Shown here in pieces: positions 1 to 24,551 of a stretch of DNA of 64,000 bases. The notes beneath the pieces are model-generated. The model saw only the letters and a program-made list of their open reading frames with translations, did not search any database and was not told the DNA's origin. The translations under genes were made by a program, and so were the position numbers. Positions within the stretch are counted from its first letter, which is position 1; each line of letters starts with the position of its first letter. This DNA is from Brachionus plicatilis (Eukaryota > Rotifera > Eurotatoria > Ploima > Brachionidae): NCBI GenBank assembly GCA_010279815.1, contig QEOQ01000658.1, forward strand, positions 1,126,131 through 1,190,130. Direction: 5' to 3'.

Positions 1-147
1 CCGGTTCACCAAACCGGTTCCATCTTCGAACCGCTTCACAAAACCGGTTCCATCTTCGAACCGCTTCACAAAACCGGTTCCATTTTCGAACCGGTTTTCC
101 TTTGAACCGGTTTCAAACCGGTTTTCACGAACCGGTTTCCCACCCCT
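1..147. repeat. AACCGGTT minisatellite, truncated by window edge
   Basis: A 30-bp unit (AAACCGGTTCCATCTTCGAA plus a CCGCTTCACA tail) is repeated at 11-40, 41-70 and 71-100, the last copy drifting. It then decays into irregularly spaced AACCGG and CCGGTTT half-sites to about 147. Each unit contains the palindrome AACCGGTT. The array is far more GC-rich than its surroundings and continues off the left edge, so its true length is unknown. Confidence 0.9.
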
Positions 148-573
148 ACTCTCAAGATTACAGGTATTGCAATTATCGTTTCCCATTCGATAAAAGGCTT
201 TCAAGCTAAATTAAAAAACAGAAGTAGTGATTTTTTTTTGAAGAAAAAAAATATTAAAAAATTTGATAATTTTTAATTTTTATTAAAATTTAAATTAGCT
301 TAGTGTAGCCAAAATTAATAGAGCAAATAACTTTTTTTGTATATATCTTTTTAACACACAAACAAAACCAATTTAAATACATAAATTAAACAGACAATCA
401 AAACGAAATTTGACTTGACATGAGATGAGATGACAATAACGGCATTTGAATTTGAGTATGCCACATAAAATACGGCACCAAAATACCTTTTCGCCTTCTA
501 TTTACAATTTAGGTTTTTTGGGCCAAATAAAACTGACAAACAAATAATAAAACTCGTTAGATAGGCCACAGAT
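148..573. other. Intergenic, 3' of DOT1L
   Basis: AT-rich sequence between the minisatellite and the DOT1L stop codon. It must contain the DOT1L 3' UTR. I see no gene, RNA or repeat structure in it. Confidence 0.6.
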
Positions 574-12720
<12,147 letters not shown>

Positions 12721-15102
12721 TAATGATTGACACGATAATTTAAATCATGAATCCATAGACTAATGACGTTAAATGATCTACTTTAGACGGATGAATGCGT
12801 AAATTGTGATAAAAAGACTAACACGATAAAAACAAAAATCCAATACTACCGATTTTAAATCTAATCAAGTATTTTAATTTGAAAGGTTTTGAATTATAGA
12901 TCAGAATGAATCTTTAAATCTTTTTTGTAAAAAAAAAATTAATTATATCACTACTTTAAAAAATAAATCTAACGTTAAATAAAAAACTATGAAATTTTAA
13001 TCAAAATTAAAATTATAATTTTTTTTAACTTGATATTATCATAAAAATTCATAATTGTTTCAAGTCATCGATACAGTCGTCTTAACAACCCTTTTTGGTT
13101 GCTTGAACTGGCCGAGCATTAGTGGCCGAAACTGATCAAAAAAATGGAAGAGAGACGCATGTGCTTCGCTTCAAAGGATCTCGTAACAAAATATTCAGAC
13201 GATTACTCCTCGAAATTTTCTAAGAGTAAAATTTGTTAATAGTAAGTGCATTAACTAAATTTTGCTTATAGTAAAGATAAAATTTAATTTTAATTGTTAT
13301 GTGACAAAACTAACATAACATTTGGTCTAAATTTGGAATGGCATCATTGTAAAATTCTAATTAAATAGTAAATATAATTTTGAAATTGAAAATTTAAAAA
13401 TTTCATTAAGAGTAAAGAAATTTTCTGATTGATCAAATTTTAAGGTATATCAAAAGATTGATGGTCAATTTAAAATTACCAATTTTCCTGTTTTAAAGTT
13501 TATTTGAAAACTTAAATCGTGTATTTTTACTAATTTTAAAAAAATTTAATGATTATTTTTTGTAATTTATTTTTCTTATGTAAATGAAGTGGTGGCCCTT
13601 TAAGCTAAAAGACTAAAACAAAAAAATAAATTAGTTTGAAATATTTTCAAATAAAAAGTTTGAGTAATTTGGAAAAATATTGGATATTTAAAATGAAAAT
13701 ATAATTTAAAATAATTTTTGAATGCAAAAAAATTTCGTACTAATTTCGTTTGTATTTTTTACCCCAAGACATAATTAAATTTTTTTTGACAAAGAATGGC
13801 ATTTTTTTTAAATTAAAGACCTGATTATAAAGGTAGTCAATTTTTTGAACGATCATAATTATTTTAAAAATTCTTTAATATTTTTTAATTGAATAAAATT
13901 ATTTAGTTTTCTTCTTAAGATTTGTACCCAGATTAAAATCGCATTTATCCTGATTTACAACTAGAAAAAAAAATTTCAGACAAAAAATTTACTTGACTTT
14001 CATTAAGAAATTGACTGCTTAAGACCACGATTAAAATTGATAAAAAATCTTTAGAAAATATAAATCTTTTTTAATTCTTTCATTTTTTTTAAACAAAAAT
14101 ATTACACAAGGTTGGTATATTGAGTCATTATTTTTTACCTTTCTTTATTAAAGGTTCAATAAAATTTTAATTAAATGATATTTATTGTTATTTCGTATAT
14201 TGAGTATTGTTAAATTAGACAAACGAAATGAAAAATAAAAACAAGCTTGAATTTGTTCAGTCGGTAAAAAAATGGTACATCAAATTTCATTGGAAAAAAA
14301 TTACTAGTGATGCCAAAAATTCATTAGATTTTAATCCTATAACTAAAACTACGACTAAAAATGCACCAAATTTATTCCCGAATTTCCTATATCTTTGAGA
14401 CATTAATCTTATTTTTCAAAAAAAAAATAAAAAATTATGATACATAAACTCTTGCTTACCCATTCTTTTAGAGCTTTTGTCATATGAATTATGTAGCAAT
14501 TTTTTAATTTTATTTAACTTATCTTCCATTAATAATTTCCAATCTTTGATAAATTTGTTAAATTTTTTAGCTGGTTTTAAAAAATTTAGCATATATTTGT
14601 ATTATCGTTTTTGATTATGTTTAAAAAAAACTTTATATGAAAATATTGCTTTTTAAAATTAATTTGACAAAAAAATTTTCAGAATTTTCGGTCAATTTGA
14701 GAAAAAAAATACATTTAATTGTTGAAAATATAAATTTATTTAATATTTTTGCTTGAATAAATAAAATTTTTTGATTAGAACATGTCCTAGAAATTAATAA
14801 AAAAAAAAGATAAAAATTTCGAAATATATAATTGAAAGACTTGGTCAAATGAAAAAAAAAAAATAAAAAAAAAATAAAAATTTAGTTTTATTAATTAAAT
14901 AATCTTCTACAAATATGCATCGATTAATCCTTCCAAAAAAGGACTCAATTACAATTAATTAGTTCCATTAAATCAGTCAGATATATACAGAAATAATGGG
15001 CTGAAAGGGGTCGAGTTCAACATCTTATCCAAACAGCCCGCTAATTTTTCTCAAACAATTTAAAAATAATACCAATACACAAAAAATTTTAAGCAAAAAA
15101 GA
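12721..15102. other. Intergenic between DOT1L (5') and BTAF1 (3')
   Basis: 2.4 kb separating two minus-strand genes; it must hold the DOT1L promoter and the BTAF1 3' UTR. A slightly less AT-rich patch lies at 13080-13210, with GGCCGAGCATTAGTGGCCGA in it. No gene, RNA or clear repeat was recognised. Confidence 0.55.
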
Positions 15103-18100
15103 TCAATTCAAAGACTTGATAAAATTGTTTAAGTTATACTCATTTTCATACTGAGTTTCGTCCCAAACTTCGGTAATATTCTCCAACAGCTTAGCATAAC
15201 CACTGGGCACACCGGCGCTGTTCTCTTTAGACTTTTGCTCGCTGGTCGCGGGCGCATCTCTGTTAAACATGTTCATCAATTGCTCTGTTCCCATCGAGGA
15301 CAGATTCGAATTCTCAATATTGACCACAGAATTGGCAATGCCAAGTTTAAATCGTTGCAAGCTCATTATTTTTTCTTCTATTGTTCGTTTGGTAATCAAA
15401 CGATAGACATTGACCACTTTGGTCTGGCCAATGCGATGCGCTCTGTCCATAGCCTGGAGGTCTTTTTGCGGATTCCAGTCGTGTTCAACGAAAATGACCG
15501 TGTCTGCGCCGGTCAAATTCAAGCCCAGGCCGCCAATTTGAGTGGTCAACAGCAAAATGTCAATCGAGGGATCTGAATTGAACTTTTTCACAATGCCAAA
15601 TCTTTCGCCAGCTGGCACCGTTCCGTCCAATCTCAAAAAGCTTACATTTTGCATTTTTTTCAACAATTCACTTTCAATAATGTCTATCATGGACTTTAGT
15701 TGGCAAAAAACAAGCACCCTATGTTGATTTAGCACACTGCTCTGGTCCAGCTCGTTGCCACTGTTTTCCTCATTGTTTCCAATGCCACATTCATTCAGCA
15801 GATCTTTAAGGGCCATCAATTTTCCGGAATGTTTAGCCTCATTTAGAGAATTCGAGCCAAATTCAGACCTTATCTTGTGCCACTTGGGATGGTCTTGATT
15901 CAACACCAATGACGGATGATTGACCACTTTTCTCAAGTACTGCAAAGCCTGGAACACATGTTCGCCATTTCCTTTCTTAATCTCTTCAGCCTCTGGCTCT
16001 TCCTCGGTGTCCACCAGACCAAGACTTTTCTTGATGTTGTCGCTCACGTTCGATTTGGCAAAGTCTTGGTACAGCTCAATTTGCAGCGGGCTCATTTCAC
16101 AATAGTAGTCTTGAATGATCTTGGGCGGCAAGTCTTTGAGCACCTCCTCTTTGGTACGGCGGAGCAAAAATGGCAACACTTGTTTGTGCAGAGACTCTAG
16201 AGCGATGACGCTCAGCTGATGAAAGCCATTGTCCGATTTTGATTTTGCGTTCTCCCCATTTTTCTCCTGATTCGACAAGGATTTTTCTAGTTTACTTTGA
16301 AACGAGGCTGACTGCGGCGCAATGTACCGCGCGTACTTCAGATGAAACTGCTTTTCGGTGCCAAGATAGCCCGGCAGCAAAAAGTCGAACAAACACCAGA
16401 GTTCTGTCACATTGTTTTGGATAGGAGTGCCGGTTAGAATGAGTCTGTGGGATGCGCGTATTTGTTTTATAGCTTTGGAAAGCTTGGTCTTGGAACTTTT
16501 GATCAGGTGGCCCTCGTCCAAAATGCAATAGTTCCATTTTTGAGTGTACAAGTATTGGATGTCGTGCCGAATGATGTCATATGAGACAATAAAAACATTG
16601 AATCTGGCGCTGGGCTCTTTGTTTTTGTTGAAAAAAAGGCGGCGCAAATTTTCTCTTTCGGCCACAGAGCCGCAGTAAATGAACGGTCTGAGACACTTTT
16701 TGTCCACAAACCGCTCTATTTCGTGGTGCCAATGATTGGTCAAAGTAGTTGGACATATGATGATGGACTGGGCGAATTTTTGGTCATCGTCCTCGAATTG
16801 TGGATGGTCGAGGCAGTGATTTTGTCTTTCTTGATGATCGCCCGACAGAATGCAAATGGACTGGAGAGTTTTTCCCAAGCCCATGTCATCGCACAAAATA
16901 CCATGTAAATTGAACTTTTTCAAAAAAGCAAGCCAATTGACGCCCATTTGCTGGTACGGCCTAAGCTTGACACCAATGAGGACTTCGACTGGAAGTTTGT
17001 ACGCCTTTAGCTTGCGATTGTCCATGAGCTGGTCCAAAAAGTCTTGTTGTTCGCATTTCATTTTGAGAATGTTGGCGTTTGTGCTGGTTATTTGTTCGAG
17101 TGAGTTGAAGTCGGTGCCACTTGAGGTAGAAAGGGGATAGAGTTTGACCAGTGTGCCAAAACATTGGCTTGCTACGCTTCGAACATACCAGTCAAGATCG
17201 CACATTCGCTTCAGAATGGGAACTATGAAAATAACAATGAAAGGAATGATGTCGGTGTTGAGCTGCTCGAACAGGTTGAAAATCAGCTCGATGGCTCCTT
17301 GTCTGGCAAACAAATTGAACTCGTTGTTGTCCAAACAGTCCAGTGTGTACTCAAGCAAAATTTGCATTGTGCGAACCAGTTGTTTTTTGCACAAAGTGGA
17401 CAAGCACTTGGATGCCAAGTGTCTCACGCTGCTCAATGGCACCTTGATCAGCTTCATCAACTCGGGTATCTGCTCCATGTACTTGTCCAGTATGTCCATG
17501 TGCAAACAGGCCAACGAGCTAACATAAGTCATCAACGACAAATAATTTACCAACTCTTGGTACTTGCTCAAATTGGCGTCAATGTTCAACTCGTCTATTT
17601 GACTTAGTTCGTCGGTGTTTGAATTTTGGAAAAAATTTTTCACAACAAAATTTATTTGATTGACAGGCTGCTGGACCACATCGGGCACCACTAGTTCGAG
17701 TTGCTCAAAATTGCCGTACTTTTCCACAATTGCTTTGAATGCGAGTTCGGCGCCGCGTTTTTCCACCAAATTTTTGGCGGGTGTCTCGGCTGTCGAGTTG
17801 GTCACCGGCGCGCTCATTTCAGTGGACAGCGTGCCATTGTTTACGGAGTTGGCGCGCTTTTTCACCTTATTTGGCGTGTTCGGAGTGGACGGAGTGGGCG
17901 GCATGCTGGACTCCCCATTGGACAAGTCCGGGCCGTGCGCGCCACCACAAGAGTTGTCGCTAATGATGCCGTAATACCTATTTATTTCGTAGAAATCCTT
18001 GTCAGGCAGACTTCTGATGTTGTTTTGGCTCAGAATTAGCGGCGTTTTTAGATGGTCATTGCACAAATAGTTGAGCAAATTTTTGAATATTTTTGGCACC

Positions 18101-20830
18101 GGATTAGGCTGCCGCTTGGAGCAAGTGTCCAGCAGAGAGGCCAAGTGTTGACTGCTGATTGTTTGAAGGTCCGAATTGGTCTCGAACCGAATGCATTCGA
18201 TCAATGGTCGGATCATTGGGTTCATTTTTTCGCACAGTGTGTTCAGCTGAATGCAAGCGGAGGCCAGCGCTGACAAAGATCGTATTTGAAGTTGTTCTTG
18301 TTCCTGGTAGGCCTGTTTGTTCAGCTCGACTAAATTGGACACCAAGAGCTTTATTTCGGCTATCAATTTGAGATCTTGTTTCTGCGCGGGGCAACTGGCC
18401 GAGTTCAGTCTCTCTTGGATCAAATTGGTCAAGCTGGTGATGTCGTCGAACGTGAACACGTTCTTGCTCATGTAGTCTTGAATGGCCAGACCAAGGTTGT
18501 CGCTGAGGTATCGGTGAAAATTGGTGAGCAAAAAGCGGATTTCCTTCTGCAGCCTGGTGAACAAAATGGCTATTTCGTCAAAGTAAATGGTGTTCTCGTT
18601 GTCCAAACAATTGGTGATTTTGAGCGAGAGATTTTTTTGTATCAATTCAAGTGTTGTGGTGTTGTCCCTGAGCTTGAACTGTTTGGCCAGATCAATGATT
18701 AGCAGCGAAAAACAAAATCGCTGCAGACCTGATTTAAAATTGATTTGCGTGGACAAAAATTGAACTATGGAATCAAATGGCCGACTTGAACTTCCACTCG
18801 CATCTTTTTCCTCAATAAATGACACCCGTTGGAACAGAATGGACAACAATTTGGAGCACAAAAGTCTGCACTTTATTTGAATGCAATCGCGCACCACCTT
18901 GTCCTCGAACCGCACTTGACTCGAGCCCAAGTACTCTTTCATGGTGTCCGAATTTTGACTTACCAAGTAGGCCGGGTCAATTTGCTGATTGCACGGATAC
19001 ATGAGCAAAATGAGCCATGTGGTTATGAACGGAAAGCAAATGCTGACCAAAAGTTTGGGACTAATGTTGTAGTTGAGTGTTTCCCAGAGCTCCACGATCA
19101 AACTTTGCAGCATTTTGAAGCCGTTCTCTGAGCCCATCAAAATTGCCTGCTGATACAACAAACGAAATAGCAGGCCCAAATTTTGACTGTCCTCGATCTG
19201 CTCAAATTTGTATCCAAACGAACCATTCGAGTTGATTGCTACAATTATTTTGTTTATGGTATTTAGCGTCGTTTGCTTGACGCTGTAGCTAGAATGGTTC
19301 AAAAATGGCAACAATCGAGGCAGAATACTTTGTCCATTAAGCAGGCGTATAAAAGTGGTCTGATTGTGATGCAGCGACAAAAGATCGGACAAAAGAGACA
19401 TGATATTTGAGCAGGAAGTGCCCAGATCGTCCAGATCGGACAAAACATCAATCAAAATTTTGATCAAACAGTCCACTTGGTCCGGACTAAGAAGTGTGTT
19501 CAGCTGTTTGGACACTGGCTCTAGACTTGAGCTGGCCACTTGACGCACATCGTCATCATTATCTTTTATACAATTGATTATATTTTCGAATGTAAGCGAA
19601 AATATTTGCTTCAAATTGGTCAAGTCATTGGAAGCGGACGCGGCAGCAATTGTGTACTTGAGAATCATGATTCCCGAATGCCGCGTCTCCCAGTTGTTTT
19701 TCTTCATGGCCAAAAACATGTTTACAATGGAACATAGGCGCAGAGTGTCCTGGGAACTGATGGTGAACAATTTTGACAAAATGCCAATTGTTTGAGTACA
19801 CGTTTCTCTGACTGGCGCCACCACTTCATCGCCAATGTAGTCCGCAAAGCGGTCAAGAGCAATCACACTAAACAACTTGTTTAAACAAACCTCGAACCAG
19901 TCAAAATTTGGAATTAAATTGATGTTGCTGTTGGTCAGCAGACTATTGACTAATTTTTTGATAATTTCTCTAATGCATGTGGCAGAACCATGTCTTATTT
20001 CCCATTCGGAATTGAACAGTTTACTAAACAACCATTTGGTGAATAAAACAAGAGACTTCACGTGGTTTTCGGCCTCTTCCAGCTTGGCTTCTTCATTTTC
20101 CTCTTCTAGCTTGAGCTTTTTCATTTGACCATTGGACGAATTGGGCGAGCTGAAGGTGGCGTCCGCTTCTAGCTTCAGCTCGCTTCCTTTTCGCTTCAAA
20201 CTCATTTCGGCTTCGTTGGTCTGAGCTAGCTCGGCCTCCGAAGCCAATATGTCATAATCACTGAATATGTGCGAGGTGTCCAGCTTGGCCGCCCCAGCCA
20301 CATCAATTCCCAGTTTCATATTCAACAGGTTTCTTTGTTGCCGTATTTTTTCCGTGATCTGAACTTTTTCTTGCACTTGGACCTGAACGCTCTCCGCTGA
20401 TTTCAAGTCGTACTTTTGGGTGTCCGAACTAAGAAGACTGGCACCGCTTTCCAACAAAATGTTTAGATTAAATTTTTCTAGTTTCAATTCGGGGTCTATT
20501 GAATTTAGCTGAAAAAAATTGCTTATCAGTTCATTTTCGTTCAGATATTTCATAATAGACTCGATAGTCTGCGATGCAGCTATGCGAGTTTCCCATGACG
20601 AATTGGTCACCAATGGCTTCAATTTGTCTAATAGTTGTCCTAGCTCGTTTGGATGAGTTTTGACGATTTCTCCTATTTGAAATGCAGCTGTCCTACGCAA
20701 GAATGCTGATTGTCCTGTCTCTAGCAGTAAAAAAAGTCGTTCTAGTCTTAAAATTGAACCAACAACAACAAAAAATTAAACTCTGACCTTTATTTAGATT
20801 AAATTTAAATTAAATTTACCTTGACGTCAT
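15103..20830 (-). CDS. BTAF1: TATA-binding-protein-associated ATPase BTAF1 (Mot1)
   Basis: SNF2-family ATPase that removes TBP from DNA in the nucleus. Two coding exons: 20820-20830 (only MTSR, last codon split) and 15103-20746, joined over a 73-bp intron; 1884 aa, close to human (about 1850). HEAT-type repeats fill most of residues 1-1240, with MTSRLERLFLLLETG at the start matching the family N-terminus. The C-terminal ATPase shows Walker A DDMGLGKT near residue 1290, DEGH (the family's DExx box) near 1414, and QIGGLGLNLTGAD and DRAHRIGQ near 1740-1776. A low-complexity linker with Pro/Thr/Asn lies near 930-990. Most of the gene is a single uninterrupted 5.6-kb exon that is clearly more GC-rich than its flanks. 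Many open frames on the opposite strand of this exon are shadows. Confidence 0.97.
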
Positions 20831-23107
20831 TACTTGATCACTATGAAAAATCAGAGCTCATTAATTTAATTAAATTTTTTTTTTTTTTTAAATATTATTC
20901 GTAAAATAATTTTATTTTTTTTTTTTATTTAACAAAGATATTCATTTTTATTTTTATTTTTCAAGCATTTATTTATATGCATTTAAGACTTTGAAAATTA
21001 TTCTATTTTACTCTTTATTTTAGCTATTGCCACTCTGTGTCATGCACATTCTTTCTCGCTTATGCATGTTCAATATGTTATTGCAATGCGAGACTTGAGC
21101 AATTAAATCCCATCAAAGTGGTTTTTGTGTAGTTTACCAGAAATTATGACTCCCCCCCAAATTGATTCAAAAATTATGATTTTACATTATTTTTAGATCT
21201 AGATATATAATCTTCAATTGGGAATTAAATTAAAATTAAAATTAAAATTAGCTTTGAAATTTTTTTAATTTCACATTTTTTTTCACGTCGTTTAGAGTCG
21301 ATTGACCTTTATCTTGCTTTTTCCAAAAAATCATCTATCCGAAATTCTTTTTAAGTTTTAATTTAAGAAAATACTGAATCCTGTTAAAAAAATTTAACTT
21401 TTACTTTATTAAGACTAATGCGACTAATCAAAATTTTTGTTCTGATAGTTTTTAACCTCCTTAATTATGATACTAAATTAAATTATTCATTTAATTGTTA
21501 AATTAGAATTACTTAAAGATTGAATCGCCAAAAATCAAGATAACTTTTTCCGTTTTAAGCTGTGCAAAACGAAATTTTATTATCTTCATTTTATTATTTA
21601 ATACATAATATTATTTAATACATAATATTATTATTTAATATTCACAGTATGCTTGTTTTATACCAAAAAAGTTTTAATATTTTTTCAAGATTTTAAGTTA
21701 AATAATATGGTTTTATTTTTTTGTTTAGTAAAAAATCAATAAATTTAAAAGAAAATTTTTTAAATTTTTTTCATTTGAAAATGGCCTCGATTTTTTCTGT
21801 ATGGCATGTATAGTTTCAGAACATATTTTTTAAACTAGCATTTAAAGTCTTACAATTATTGAAGCAATAAATATTATGTCAATAATTTTTATTTCAAGTT
21901 CAAAAATATTTTTTGTTCAAATAAATTTGTCTATTTTCTAAACGTTGATAATCTTAACTTTATCAAAGTATTTTTTAAAAAAATATTTCTAAACTTCATT
22001 AACTAAACGCATATCTAATTTTACTGCTGACAATTTATTCAATTAATTTATTGGCAATTTTGGATGTTGATTTCATTACTAAAAATTCTAATTTAAAAAA
22101 TCATTTTGCGCAATTTTCCTCACAAATTTTATTTGTGTTTAATTTTTTATTGCATAATAAATTCCCCATTCTCTATTTATTTTTCTTGATTTTGAACAAA
22201 AATTATTGAATTGGAAATACCTTTTCTAGAAATCAAAAGATTGAATTAAATGATCCTAAACAACAATTATTTAGCGAATGCGATGACAATGGAGATATGC
22301 ACGATAATGTCATAACTTAGATCACTCCTTACAAAAAACGAAATAGAAAAGCAATTGTATTAACATTTTCAAAAAAATTCAATTTTAAAACTAGTGAAAA
22401 AAAGCCCAGAGCTTGGGATGTATTGCAAAATAATTAGCTTTTAAACAAAAATTTTGTTTTTGCCTATTTTTTAAAAGATAATTAAGCTAAATATGAAATT
22501 TTGGTATTAATCAATTTTAAAAAATAAGAATGAAAAATAATAATAATGGTTAAATATTTAACTTTTTTTTGAAATTGCTATCTTATTTCTTGTCTAAATG
22601 ATCCAATACTTAAAAATAAACTATTCTTTGTCTTAATTTTTTTTGATTTATTTTTAACCTTTCCTTTGTCCTTATTCAGAGTTGTTCATAAGTTGTTCAT
22701 TAAATCAAAGTCAAGTAATTAGACTTAATTTTCGACTTGAAAACTTTTTTTCAAATAAATAAAGTATACTTAGCCTTAAATATGCAAATAAAAGTTTAAA
22801 AAAAAGGAATTTAACTTGACTTAAATTTTTTAACCTTTTCAATTAATTTTTTGTTTGGCTTTTGAACAAGTTTATCCTCATATTAAGAATAAGAGGATGA
22901 TTAAAAATTTAACTATTTAAAGAGAATTATTTTTCTTTGTTTAAATAAACAATTGTAGTTTTAAAAAAAAATTTCCTAAAAATGTGTGATTTACTTGAAT
23001 CAGATTTGACAAAAATAAATTTTTACTTAATTAGATCAATAGACTGGTTTTTTTTCAATTGTAACTTTAAAAGGGAATATTTTCAAGTAAAACTTTTAAA
23101 ATCTATA
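20831..23107. other. Intergenic upstream of BTAF1
   Basis: AT-rich sequence that should include the BTAF1 promoter. A short duplicated TTATTTAATACATAATA occurs at about 21594-21640. A less AT-rich patch lies near 21020-21160. No gene was recognised. Confidence 0.55.
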
Positions 23108-24176
23108 CAGTCAAACCTCGTTATAACGAACTCTTTGGGCGGAAAATTCGGTATTCGTTATATCGAAATTCCCATATAAAATGATAGGGACAAAAAAAAT
23201 TTTAAACCAAATTTTATTGATTAAAAAAACTGAAATAAAAATGCGAAAAAAAACAAAAAGTTAATTTTTTTGAAAAAATTCGGTAATAGATGGTTGTTTG
23301 GAAAAGCTACTTCCAATAATTACATTAGAATTATCATCTTTTTTGGTTAAAATAGCTTGATCGAACCAATACAACATCGCTTGATCAACATTGTCATAAC
23401 TTGACAATTTTATACGCTTTTTTTCTGGACCGGCTAAGTTCTTTTCGTAATGTTCTAAAATATTTGCTTTCGATGACAAAATAGTAGAAATTGTAGAAGC
23501 ATTAACGTTGTATTCTTTGGCCTGCTTTGAAGTGATGTTATTTTTTGCTCAGTATGCTCTTTTATAATTTCTATCTTGACTTCAAGAGATATACATTTTC
23601 TCTTTTTACGAACTTGCTTTTCATTCATTTTTATTAATTAGAATTTTTAGATAAACAATAAATTTTGATTTAATTATTTATTTAGTGGCCTCAGCGTTAG
23701 CTGTTTTAGCCAAGAATAAAATTAATAGAATAAAGGTTATTGAAAATTAAAGTTAATAATGTTAAAATATACAAAATATATAAATATAATTAAATATAAT
23801 AAATAAAATTTTTTAGTCAAAAAATAATAAGACCAGCGTAATAATTATTAAATAACTTTTTTAACTCCGCATAAAAATGTTTTAATAAACAATAAATAGT
23901 AATTATCAAGTATTTATTTACTATTTTTTATTATCAAGGTGTTAATTAACGGATGTCATTTTTTTAAAATTCGTTATATAAAGGTTTTTTTCTTAAGAAA
24001 AGTATTACTCGGTTTTTTTTTAATAGTTCGTTATATCGGGATTTCGTTATAAAGAGGTTCGTTGCATCAAAGAAAATTAGCAATCTTTTTCCTTTATAAA
24101 AAATCGGTTCCTGGATTCTTATTCGTAATAAAGAGGATTTCGTTATATGGGGGTTCGTTATACGGAGGATCTACTG
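23108..24176. mobile_element. Degraded pogo/Tigger-type DNA transposon
   Basis: Left end CAGTCAAACCTCGTTATAAC and the reverse complement of the right end CAGTAGATCCTCCGTATAAC are inverted termini flanked on both sides by TA (23106-23107, 24177-24178), the TA target duplication of the Tc1/mariner superfamily. Sub-terminal repeats of TTCGTTATA and ATATAACGAA recur at both ends. CAGT..ACCTCGTTATAACG termini are typical of pogo/Tigger elements. The interior keeps only the DNA-binding part of a transposase (23261-23628, minus); the DDE catalytic half is absent, so the copy is non-autonomous. Confidence 0.88.
23261..23628 (-). pseudogene. Transposase N-terminal remnant (CENP-B/Psq-type helix-turn-helix)
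   Basis: From an ATG at 23628 the frame gives a Lys/Arg start and a SLEVKIEIIKEH helix typical of the first helix-turn-helix of pogo transposases. The frame is then broken near 23530, and the following frame continues with an ILSSKANI-type segment and then RIKLSSYDNVDQAMLYWFDQ, which fits the start of the second (CENP-B-type) DNA-binding domain. It stops at 23261. No catalytic domain follows. Broken, presumably non-functional. Confidence 0.82.
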
Positions 24177-24551
24177 TAAATCATCTTTTTTTCTCCCTTA
24201 TTTACTCCAAGTGAAGTATATTTTTTTCAAAAAAATATTTGAGTTTCTAAGTATTTGATAATCTAAGATCTTGTCATTTATCATTTATTTATATAAAATT
24301 GAAGATTGCCTTTAAATCATGGAATGGACTTAAAATGTCTTCGTCCGAGAGATTAAAGTATAATTAGGAAATAGCAAAATATAAGAACTTAAAATGCAAT
24401 CTAAAATAATTTTTTATTAAATTATTAATCATATTCTTATTAAAATTATCAAGCATATAATTTCATAAAAAAATTCTTTATTTTTAAAACAACAATATAA
24501 AACAAAGAATTTGAGAAAATTTTTACAAATCTTTTTTTTTTTAAATCGGTT
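24177..24551. other. Intergenic, 3' of DNAJC30-like gene
   Basis: AT-rich spacer between the transposon and the end of the DnaJ gene; probably contains its 3' UTR. Nothing else seen. Confidence 0.5.

Noticed and set aside
1..147. CRISPR array
   Set aside because: The spacing is continuous tandem repetition without unique spacers, in an animal genome.
14633..14848. Minus-strand 71-codon open frame between DOT1L and BTAF1
   Set aside because: Phe/Ile/Lys-rich translation expected from random AT-rich DNA; no splice partner or homology recognised.
15235..20128. More than twenty plus-strand and alternate-frame open frames opposite BTAF1 (for example 17164-17607, 17144-17527, 18376-18702)
   Set aside because: They are antisense or out-of-frame shadows of one long conserved exon; their translations show no family features, and GC-rich coding DNA lacks stops on the other strand.
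22982..23179. Plus-strand 65-codon open frame
   Set aside because: It runs across the left end of the pogo-type transposon and has no family features.
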